12,349 bases of DNA. Source: Anaerolineales bacterium. GTDB taxonomy: Bacteria; Chloroflexota; Anaerolineae; UBA7937. The position numbers were made by a program, and so were the translations under genes. The stretch is taken from positions 1 to 12,349 of the forward strand of contig JAUVHF010000032.1 of the NCBI GenBank assembly GCA_030593425.1. Reading direction: 5' to 3'. Of the stretch, positions 1-5,735 are shown piece after piece. How positions within the stretch are numbered: the stretch's first letter is position 1; each line of letters starts with the position of its first letter. A model generated the notes under the pieces. It was given only the letters and a program-made list of their open reading frames with translations. It searched no databases and had not been told where the DNA came from.

Positions 1-13
1 CATATGGTATATT

Positions 14-631
14 CTAAGGCACGAAGGGGTTGATGCTCTTCTCCCGGCCTATGGTGGTTGCGGGGCCATGGCCAGGGTAGACCACCGTCTCCTCGGGGAG
101 GGTGAAGAGTTTAGTTTTTATGCTCTCTATAAGGGTCTTGAAATCGCCTCCGGGGAGGTCGGTACGGCCGATGCCCATGTCAAAGAGGGCATCTCCGGTG
201 AAGATGGCCCCCTCGCCCAGGAGGGAGATGCCACCCGAGGTATGGCCAGGGGTATGGAGGACCTTCAAACTGATGTTGCCGAGCCTCACTTCGTCTCCCT
301 CCTCCAGGAGGCTATCCGCTGGAGGGCCTGGGGTGACTCCCAGGACTAGGGCTAGGCCGCCCTGAGGATTGGTAAGCCAAGGGGCATCGAGGCGATGGAT
401 GGCTATGGGGGCGCCGGTAGCCTCCTTGATCGATCTATTAGCCGCCACATGGTCAATGTGGCCATGGGTGTTGACGATATAGGCGATATCCAGCCCCAAG
501 GCGTGGATCTGGGAGAGGATCACTGGGGCGTCGCCGCCGGGGTCGATGACGATCCCCTCTTTAGTCTCTTCACAACCTACGAGATAACAGTTGACTTGTA
601 AGGGGCCCACAACGAGGCCTTTAACTATCAT
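14..631 (-). CDS. MBL-fold metal-dependent hydrolase, glyoxalase II-like
   Basis: This is a complete 205-residue protein of the metallo-beta-lactamase superfamily, close in layout to the short glyoxalase II-like hydrolases (YcbL type). The sequence shows the metal-binding signature THGHIDH (His56, His58, Asp60, His61), then HTPGHT with His130, FTGD with Asp147 and YPGHG with His188, which together supply a full two-metal site. The length fits the short single-domain hydrolases; classical glyoxalase II carries an extra C-terminal substrate domain that is missing here. No signal peptide is visible, so it is probably cytoplasmic. The ATG is preceded on the minus strand by a purine-rich GAGGAAGGGG about nine bases upstream. 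It diverges from the TIM-barrel gene. Substrate is not determinable: thioester hydrolysis (S-lactoylglutathione-like) is the family's best-known activity, but other thioester or ester substrates are equally possible. Confidence 0.9.
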   Translation of the reverse strand: MIVKGLVVGPLQVNCYLVGCEETKEGIVIDPGGDAPVILSQIHALGLDIAYIVNTHGHIDHVAANRSIKEATGAPIAIHRLDAPWLTNPQGGLALVLGVTPGPPADSLLEEGDEVRLGNISLKVLHTPGHTSGGISLLGEGAIFTGDALFDMGIGRTDLPGGDFKTLIESIKTKLFTLPEETVVYPGHGPATTIGREKSINPFVP

Positions 632-709
632 GGAAATATCCCCTTCCTCTTTGCGGGGATGATTCTATATCTTTAGCCCTCTCTTCGTCAAGTGGAGGGG
701 GAGGTTGTC
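632..709. promoter_or_regulatory. Divergent intergenic region with a small inverted repeat
   Basis: This gap of about 80 bases separates two divergent genes and must hold the start signals for both. Only weak -10-like sequences are visible: TATATC near 667 on the plus strand, and TATAGA overlapping it on the minus strand. An inverted repeat ATCCCC (638-643) and GGGGAT (655-660), separated by 11 bases, lies between the two starts and could be an operator, but it also overlaps the minus-strand ribosome-binding site. No terminator is visible. Assignment of promoters here is tentative. Confidence 0.3.
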
Positions 710-1609
710 TTGTCCGAACCGATACTTTCGACCATGTGGGCTCAGAGCCGCTTCACTCATTTGATCGACTTTTTCGCCGCTGCCAGGGAGATGGGCTTTG
801 AGCGGTACGAGTTGAACCACCAGGTGACGGAGACCATGCTAGAAGGCATATCCCCGGGCGAATACGAGATCGCTAGCCTTCACGCTCCTTGTCCCCAGAC
901 CATCGATCTGGTCGCCCAGACCCGCAACGATCTCCTCCCCTCCTCACTGGATGAGGAGAGACGGAAAGAGGCGGTCTCTATGGTTCAAAGGAGTGTAGAG
1001 TTAGCGGCCTGCCTGGGAGCCTCCTCTGTAGTTCTCCATCTGGGTCGGGTGAATGCGGACTGGAAACTGGAGCGGAAACTGAGGGAGGCTTTCCGGCAGG
1101 GGAAGAAAGGGAGACAACGATATCGAGCCTTGATGGAAAGGCTAAAAGAGGCCCGCGCTCTCCAGAAAGAAGCCCACCTGGAAGCGGTGACCAGGAGCCT
1201 GGCCGAGATCGCCCAATACGCCTGTCTCAAAGGAGTAAAAATCGGCCTGGAGAATAGATACTATTATCTGGAGATCCCGAACCGTGAGGAGATGGGGACG
1301 TTATTGAACCTCGACCCTCTCCTCTACTATTGGCACGATACCGGCCACGCCCGGGCTCTGGAGAATCTAGGCTTCACCCCCCAGGAGGAGTGGCTCCGCA
1401 CCTATGGGGAGCGGATGCTGGGGATCCATTTCCATGACATAGTTGGCCTTCGCGATCACGGCATCCCCGGCCAAGGGGAGATAGAGTTCGGGGCTCTGGC
1501 TCCCTATATCCCGACCGAGGCCCTACGCGTCTTTGAGTTCGATTACCCTTATTCGTCAGAGGAGATCGTGGCTGGGTGGAGACATCTGGAGAAGACGGGG
1601 TGTCTCTAG
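710..1609 (+). CDS. Sugar phosphate isomerase/epimerase-like TIM barrel protein
   Basis: This protein resembles the xylose isomerase-like TIM-barrel family (AP endonuclease 2 fold), whose members use divalent metal for isomerase, epimerase or endonuclease reactions. Barrel-strand motifs are visible: SLHAP (His58), VLHLG (His110), IGLEN (Glu181), WHDTGH (Asp210, His213), GIHFHD (His240, His242) and FEFDYP (Glu276), consistent with an intact metal site. A longer reading frame opens at a GTG at 692, but that codon has no ribosome-binding site. The TTG at 710 has GGGGGAGG five bases upstream, so I take it as the start, giving 299 residues; ATG 734 is a less likely alternative. A highly charged, probably helical insert sits at about residues 115-160. 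The substrate is not predictable: sugar isomerase/epimerase is a fold-level guess, and an endonuclease IV role is not supported by anything specific. Confidence 0.8.
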   Translation: MSEPILSTMWAQSRFTHLIDFFAAAREMGFERYELNHQVTETMLEGISPGEYEIASLHAPCPQTIDLVAQTRNDLLPSSLDEERRKEAVSMVQRSVELAACLGASSVVLHLGRVNADWKLERKLREAFRQGKKGRQRYRALMERLKEARALQKEAHLEAVTRSLAEIAQYACLKGVKIGLENRYYYLEIPNREEMGTLLNLDPLLYYWHDTGHARALENLGFTPQEEWLRTYGERMLGIHFHDIVGLRDHGIPGQGEIEFGALAPYIPTEALRVFEFDYPYSSEEIVAGWRHLEKTGCL

Positions 1610-1619
1610 TGAACAAGAG

Positions 1620-1649
1620 TTGGTCTGCTTCGAGCCTCTATGCTATATT
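1620..1649 (+). promoter_or_regulatory. Possible promoter for proS
   Basis: A TATATT hexamer (1644-1649, five of six matches to the -10 consensus) is preceded by TGC at 1641-1643, an extended -10 element. A weak -35 candidate TTGGTC (1620-1625) lies 18 bases upstream. A start near 1656 would give proS an untranslated leader of about 157 bases. The position just after the preceding gene is sensible, but the -35 matches only three of six, so the call is moderate to low. Confidence 0.4.
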
Positions 1650-1673
1650 TCTTGCCAGGAAAGCGGATGAGGG

Positions 1674-1797
1674 GAGATTGGCCACTTTTCAGATTTGTCT
1701 ATGTTGGGAGCCCTACCTGACCAGACCGGGGGTCTGGATAGGCGTGCGGGGCAATCTGCATCTGGGCCCGCCTTCCAGACCGAAGGCTGGCCAACTC
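1674..1797 (+). promoter_or_regulatory. Structured RNA leader upstream of proS
   Basis: The stretch before proS is rich in strong helices. A long-range pairing TTGGCCA (1678-1684) with TGGCCAA (1788-1794), extendable past a bulge by GAG 1674-1676 with CTC 1795-1797, encloses the region. Inside are hairpin CCAGACC-GGG-GGTCTGG (1721-1737) and hairpin GCCTTC-CAGACC-GAAGGC (1770-1787). The sequence CCAGACC occurs twice (1721-1727 and 1775-1781), so GGTCTGG (1731-1737) can pair with either copy. The second pairing is extended by AGGCG (1740-1744) with CGCCT (1769-1773) and would open both hairpins. The closing helix ends a few bases before the proS Shine-Dalgarno. No T-box consensus is visible although proS genes often carry one. 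A switch or autoregulatory leader is inference; no known class was recognised. Confidence 0.5.
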
Positions 1798-1812
1798 TAT
1801 TAGGAGTCGATC

Positions 1813-3537
1813 ATGCGCCTTTCCAAACTCTTCGGCCGGACTCTGCGGGAGGTTCCCGCCGAGGCGACCATGGTTAGCCATCAACTTTTGCTTAGGGCTG
1901 GGATGATCCGTCCTTTGGCGGCGGGCATCTACAGTTATCTACCCCTGGGCTGGCGAGCCCTCAAGAAGATCGAAGGGATCATGCGCCAGGAGATGGACTC
2001 CATCGGCGGCCAAGAGATCCGGTTGCCCTCTGTCCATCCAGCAGAACTTTGGCAGGCCACAGGAAGGTACGAAGAGGCAGGGCCGGTGATGGCTCGCTTC
2101 CGCGACCGGACCGGACGGGAGTTGGTGTTGGGGATCACCCACGAGGAGGTGGTGACCGACCTGGCTCGGCGGGAGATCAACTCTTACCGGCAACTCCCCT
2201 TCATGGTCTATCAGATCCAGACTAAGTTCCGCGATGAGCCCCGCTCTCGAGGGGGTCTGATCCGGGTGCGGGAATTTACCATGAAGGACGCTTACAGTTT
2301 TCACGCCAACGAGGAGGATTTAGACGATTACTATCCTCAGGTCTATCAAGCCTATCTCAACATCTTCCGCCGGTGCGGCCTGGAGCCGTTGGTGGTGGAA
2401 GCGGCTCCGGGCCTCATGGGAGGCCGAGCCTCCCACGAGTTCATGCTCCCAAACGAGGCTGGGGAGGATACCTTAGTGCTTTGCCAGGCCTGCGGCTGGG
2501 CCGCCAACGCGGAGGGGGCGGTGGCTATGAGGGAGGAGGTGGCTGGGCAAAAGGAGCGACCCTTGGAGGAGGTGGCTACCCCGGGGATGATGACCATCCA
2601 GGAGGTGGCCGATTACCTAGGAGTCCCCACCAGGGAGACCCTTAAAGCCATCTTCTACATCGCCCTTGGCCAGTTGGTTTTCGTGATCATCAGGGGTGAT
2701 CTGGACGTGAACGAGGCTAAGTTAGCCAGCCTGCTCCAGGCTTCGGAGTTGCGTCTGGCCACCGAGGAAGAGGTCAAGGGGGCGGGCATAGTGGCTGGTT
2801 ACGCCTCGCCCCTGGGGTTCAAAGGCAAAGTGAAGATAGTAGCCGATCGCTCCATCCGTGAAGGGTCCAACTTCGTAGCCGGAGCCAATAAGGAGGGGCA
2901 CCATCTAAAGGACGTCAACTACCCTAGTGATTTCGAGGTGGATCTCTTGGCCGATATCGCTATGGTGCGCGAGGGCGACCTTTGCCCTGGCTGTAGAAAG
3001 CCGCTTCGCCTCACCAGAGGGGTTGAACTGGGCCACATCTTCAAACTGGGGATCAAGTATAGCGAGGCCTTGGGGGCTACTTTCTTAGATAAGGATGGTC
3101 AAAAGAAGCCCCTGGTGATGGGCTGCTACGGCATGGGGACGGGACGCCTCTTGGGCGCGGTCATTGAGGAGAGTCACGATGAAGAGGGGATCATCTGGCC
3201 TCCAGAGATCGCTCCCTACCAGATTCATCTAGTGGCCTTAGATATTGGCCAGGCGGAGGTGTCCGAGGCGGCGGAAGGGTCATATGGGGCTCTTTTGGCT
3301 CGAGGGTATGAAGTCTTATATGACGATCGGGAGGAGAGCCCGGGGGTGAAGTTCAACGATGCGGATCTTATCGGTCTGCCTCTTCGGTTAACGGTGAGCA
3401 GAAGAACCTTAGAAGTGGGTGGGGTGGAGGTTAAGCGCCGGGACGAGGAGAGTTCAAGAGTCCTAGAGTTTCCCCATCTTTACCGCTTGCTCGGCGATAG
3501 GTATAAGGTTCAACTTGCACGGAGTGCAAAAAGGTGA
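1813..3537 (+). CDS. proS: Prolyl-tRNA synthetase (bacterial type, with editing domain)
   Basis: This class II aminoacyl-tRNA synthetase charges tRNA-Pro with proline in the cytoplasm. The 574 residues match the usual length of the bacterial type. Visible are the TGRYEE region (83-88), motif 2 RDEPRSRGGLIRVREF (140-155) leading into MKDAYSF, motif 3 GCYGMGTGRLLGAV (437-450), and a C-terminal anticodon-binding domain from about 468. Between motifs 2 and 3 lies the insertion editing domain (about 225-405) that hydrolyses Ala-tRNA-Pro; Lys278 in TLKAIFY is probably its catalytic lysine. Two CxxC pairs (Cys224/227 and Cys391/394) bracket the insertion. ATG 1813 has TAGGAG six bases upstream. It is preceded by the structured leader, and its last codons overlap the nusA promoter. 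In many bacteria rimP would stand directly before nusA; here proS does. Confidence 0.97.
   Translation: MRLSKLFGRTLREVPAEATMVSHQLLLRAGMIRPLAAGIYSYLPLGWRALKKIEGIMRQEMDSIGGQEIRLPSVHPAELWQATGRYEEAGPVMARFRDRTGRELVLGITHEEVVTDLARREINSYRQLPFMVYQIQTKFRDEPRSRGGLIRVREFTMKDAYSFHANEEDLDDYYPQVYQAYLNIFRRCGLEPLVVEAAPGLMGGRASHEFMLPNEAGEDTLVLCQACGWAANAEGAVAMREEVAGQKERPLEEVATPGMMTIQEVADYLGVPTRETLKAIFYIALGQLVFVIIRGDLDVNEAKLASLLQASELRLATEEEVKGAGIVAGYASPLGFKGKVKIVADRSIREGSNFVAGANKEGHHLKDVNYPSDFEVDLLADIAMVREGDLCPGCRKPLRLTRGVELGHIFKLGIKYSEALGATFLDKDGQKKPLVMGCYGMGTGRLLGAVIEESHDEEGIIWPPEIAPYQIHLVALDIGQAEVSEAAEGSYGALLARGYEVLYDDREESPGVKFNDADLIGLPLRLTVSRRTLEVGGVEVKRRDEESSRVLEFPHLYRLLGDRYKVQLARSAKR
3515..3529 (+). promoter_or_regulatory. 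Palindrome over the -35 region, possible operator
   Basis: TTGCAC-GGA-GTGCAA is a perfect inverted repeat with six-base arms and a three-base centre. It coincides with the -35 hexamer and start of the spacer of the nusA promoter, a location where a bound dimeric repressor would block RNA polymerase. It is also the 3' end of the proS coding sequence (LARSAK), so it may be partly coincidental. It is shorter than CIRCE and does not match an operator that I recognise. Confidence 0.35.
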
Positions 3538-3543
3538 TATAAT
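3515..3543 (+). promoter_or_regulatory. Extended -10 promoter for the nusA operon
   Basis: A perfect TATAAT (3538-3543) is preceded by TGA, an extended -10 TGn, and by TTGCAC (3515-3520) at the optimal 17-base spacing. The TGA of the extended -10 is at the same time the proS stop codon. Transcription would begin near 3550, giving a leader of about 85 bases before nusA. This is the clearest promoter in the window and probably drives all eight downstream genes. The -35 hexamer itself matches only three of six consensus bases. Confidence 0.75.
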
Positions 3544-3561
3544 AAGTTTAGCCGCTTCTAT

Positions 3562-3591
3562 GAAAAGTGGGAAACCCCCACTTTTCTTCTT
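3562..3591 (+). terminator. Rho-independent terminator or attenuator before nusA
   Basis: GAAAAGTGGG (3562-3571) and CCCACTTTTC (3577-3586) form a perfect ten-base stem with loop AAACC. The T-rich run TTTTCTTCTT (3582-3591) overlaps and follows the 3' arm. It lies 25 bases downstream of the proS stop, as a proS terminator would, but also downstream of the nusA promoter, so transcripts from that promoter must pass it. It may therefore serve both as proS terminator and as an attenuator in the nusA leader. The G+C part of the stem is short and the T tract is interrupted by C, so efficiency may be partial. Confidence 0.6.
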
Positions 3592-3634
3592 ATGGCGGCC
3601 GTAAATCAGTAGTAGTGGTATGGAGAGTGGCTAG

Positions 3635-5380
3635 ATGAAGAGCGACTTTATTAGAGCCATCAACCAAGTCTGTGCCGAACGAGGTCTCTCGGAAGAGGTG
3701 GTATTGGAAGCCGTGGAGCAGGCTTTGGTCTCGGCCTATAAACGGGACTTTGGCGGCCTCGCCAATGTCACCGCTAAGATCGATCCCGACTCCGGGCAGG
3801 TGAGGATCTTCACCGAGAAAGAGGTTGTCGAGGGGCTAGAAGACAACCGTTCCCAGATCTCCTTGGCTGAGGCCAAAGAACTGGTGGAAGAGGTGGCCCT
3901 GGGGGAGACGGTCTTGGTGGAGACGACCCCTTCGGACTTCGGCCGGGTAGCAGCCCAGACGGCTAAACAGGTGATATTGCAGCGGATCCGGGAAGCGGAA
4001 AGGGATGCGTTATATGAAGCCTTTGCTGATAAGGAGGGGGAGATACTGAACGGGATGGTGCAAAGTATCAATTCTCAGGTCATCATCTTGAGCCTGGGGA
4101 AAGTGGAAGCTATCCTGCCTCGTAGCGAGCAGGTGCCGAACGAGAGATACCGCCCTAGGCAAAGGTTACGAGTCTACGTGTTGAGTGTAACTAAGACCAG
4201 CCGTGGCCCTCAAATCATCGTTTCCCGCACCCATTGGGCTATGCTCCGTCGCCTCTTGGAGCTAGAGGTGCCCGAGATATATAACGGGACGGTGGAGATA
4301 AAGGCCATCGCCCGCGAACCCGGTTCTCGTTCCAAGGTAGCCGTGGCCGCTCTGCAGCCGGGGGTGGACCCGGTAGGAGCTTGTGTGGGGATGCGCGGGG
4401 TGAGGATCCAGTCTATCGTCAACGAGTTGGGCGGAGAGAAGATAGATATCGTGGAGTGGAGCCCAGATCCCGGGGAGTTCATCGCCAAAGCGTTGAGCCC
4501 GGCGCGGCCGGTAGGCGTGGAATTGGTGGAAGGTAAAGAGATGGGGAAGACGGCTATCGTGGTGGTTCCGGAAAAACAGTTATCCTTGGCCATCGGCCGG
4601 GAGGGGCAGAACGCCCGTTTGGCCGCCAAGTTGACCGGCTGGCGGATCGACATTATGAGCCCCGCTGAGGCGGCGGAGAGGGTCGCCCGATTAGCCGCGG
4701 AGGAGACGGCGCGCCTAGCCGAGGCCCTGGCTAAGGGCGAACTGGAGCCGGGAGAGATCACCGAAGAGACCCCTATCCAGGTTCTAGGCCTCTCCACACG
4801 GTTCCAAAACGCCTTGGAGCAGGCGGGAGTGACCCAGGTAGGTGGGCTCTTGGGGCGGCTGGAAAAGGGTGAGGAGGAGATCTTGGCTATCCCCGGGTTG
4901 GGTCCCAAATCCCTGGAGGGGATAAAGGGGCGGTTGAAGATGGCAAACCTCTACCCGGTTGTTGAGGAGGTTGAGGAGGCCCTGCCAGCGCCTGCTCTTG
5001 AAGAAGCGGTGTTGGAGGTAACGGAGGCGGTGCCTGAAGAGGTTGCGCCGGTAGAAGCGAGGGCTGAGGAGGCAAAAGAAGCCGAGGTTGCGCTCGAAGA
5101 GGTTAAACCGGCGGAAATAGAGATAGTTCCTGAAGAGATGCCCTTGGAGGAAGGAGAGGAGTGGGAGGAGGAAGAGGAAGAAAAACTTATATTCGCGGGG
5201 AAGAAAAAGAAGCCCAGGCGGGATCTGGTTTACGACGAGAGGTTAGGCGAGGTAGTCGCTCGGAAGTTACGTAGGCCTAGCCGAAGTCGTGACGATTGGC
5301 AGAGGGAGATCGAGCTCTGGAAGCAGGGCGAGTATGATTACGACCTGGATCTGGAAGAGGAAGAGGAGGAGAGTGAATAG
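3635..5380 (+). CDS. nusA: Transcription termination/antitermination factor NusA
   Basis: NusA binds RNA polymerase and nascent RNA and controls pausing, termination and antitermination. Domain order in the 581 residues: N-terminal polymerase-binding domain (about 1-125), S1 domain (about 135-198), first KH domain (about 200-280, with GMRGVRIQSIVNEL), second KH domain (about 283-345, with AIGREGQNARLAAKLTGW), then a helix-hairpin-helix module (about 380-437, with AIPGLGPKSL). Residues 440-581 form a low-complexity tail rich in Glu, Ala and Pro, broken by a basic patch KKKKPRR (523-529) and RKLRRPSRSR, and ending in an acidic run. The first four domains are standard; the tail is longer than in Bacillus NusA, which ends near residue 370. 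ATG 3635 follows GGAGAG by about nine bases. It is the first gene of the operon. Confidence 0.97.
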   Translation: MKSDFIRAINQVCAERGLSEEVVLEAVEQALVSAYKRDFGGLANVTAKIDPDSGQVRIFTEKEVVEGLEDNRSQISLAEAKELVEEVALGETVLVETTPSDFGRVAAQTAKQVILQRIREAERDALYEAFADKEGEILNGMVQSINSQVIILSLGKVEAILPRSEQVPNERYRPRQRLRVYVLSVTKTSRGPQIIVSRTHWAMLRRLLELEVPEIYNGTVEIKAIAREPGSRSKVAVAALQPGVDPVGACVGMRGVRIQSIVNELGGEKIDIVEWSPDPGEFIAKALSPARPVGVELVEGKEMGKTAIVVVPEKQLSLAIGREGQNARLAAKLTGWRIDIMSPAEAAERVARLAAEETARLAEALAKGELEPGEITEETPIQVLGLSTRFQNALEQAGVTQVGGLLGRLEKGEEEILAIPGLGPKSLEGIKGRLKMANLYPVVEEVEEALPAPALEEAVLEVTEAVPEEVAPVEARAEEAKEAEVALEEVKPAEIEIVPEEMPLEEGEEWEEEEEEKLIFAGKKKKPRRDLVYDERLGEVVARKLRRPSRSRDDWQREIELWKQGEYDYDLDLEEEEEESE

Positions 5381-5404
5381 GGCCCCAGACCTGGGAGGGC
5401 AGCC

Positions 5405-5713
5405 ATGAAGCGGGCCAGACACATTCCCCAGCGGACCTGTGTGGGTTGCCGTCGTATCAGCCCCAAGAGGGCGTTGGTGCGAATAGTGCGCCTTCCTGCT
5501 GGAGGTGTGGAGGTGGACCCTGAGGGCAAGAAGAGTGGCCGAGGTGCCTATCTTTGTCCCGATCAGACCTGCTGGGAGGCCGCCCTGGAGAAAAGGGGGT
5601 TGGATCGTGCCTTGAAGGTTGTCCTTAGCCCTGAGGAACGGGCACGTCTCTTGGAGTATGGTCGTACCTTGACCAAGGAACAACCTAGGAGGACAGAGCA
5701 GGCGTTTGAATAG
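5405..5713 (+). CDS. ylxR: YlxR/RnpM family RNA-binding protein (DUF448)
   Basis: This is a small basic protein of 102 residues, the usual partner between nusA and infB. The family signatures RTCVGCR (Cys12, Cys15) and GRGAYLC (Cys51) are both present, with another Cys at 56. Family members adopt a small alpha/beta fold and bind RNA; the Bacillus subtilis protein has been reported to bind RNase P RNA and modulate its activity, hence the name RnpM. The C-terminal 25 residues are charged and probably flexible. ATG 5405 follows GGGAGGG by about five bases, 24 bases after the nusA stop. The L7Ae-like ylxQ gene that often follows ylxR in Firmicutes is absent, and infB comes next. Confidence 0.92.
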   Translation: MKRARHIPQRTCVGCRRISPKRALVRIVRLPAGGVEVDPEGKKSGRGAYLCPDQTCWEAALEKRGLDRALKVVLSPEERARLLEYGRTLTKEQPRRTEQAFE

Positions 5714-5735
5714 GATTGCGGGGAAGGGGGTGAAC

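Noticed and set aside
1576..1803. Small plus-strand frames of 60-75 codons in the proS leader
   Set aside because: They overlap the end of the upstream gene or run into proS in another frame, lack ribosome-binding sites, and have compositions typical of non-coding sequence; the base pairing explains the region better.
1610..1812. T-box riboswitch before proS
   Set aside because: No AGGGTGGnACCGCG-like T-box sequence, no clear Stem I with a specifier codon, and no terminator before the start codon. The structured leader is kept as an unclassified element.
4210..4908. Long minus-strand open frame of 232 codons opposite nusA
   Set aside because: It lies entirely within the well-supported nusA gene on the other strand, has a low-complexity Ser/Pro/Ala-rich translation and no recognisable domain or ribosome-binding site.
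4960..5180. Repetitive GAGGAG/GAAGAG tracts in the 3' part of nusA
   Set aside because: They are simply runs of Glu codons in the acidic tail, not a DNA repeat array or CRISPR.
5381..5404. Short inverted repeat CCCAG-AC-CTGGG between nusA and ylxR
   Set aside because: Five-base arms with a two-base loop and no T tract; too small to be a terminator and it overlaps the ylxR ribosome-binding area.
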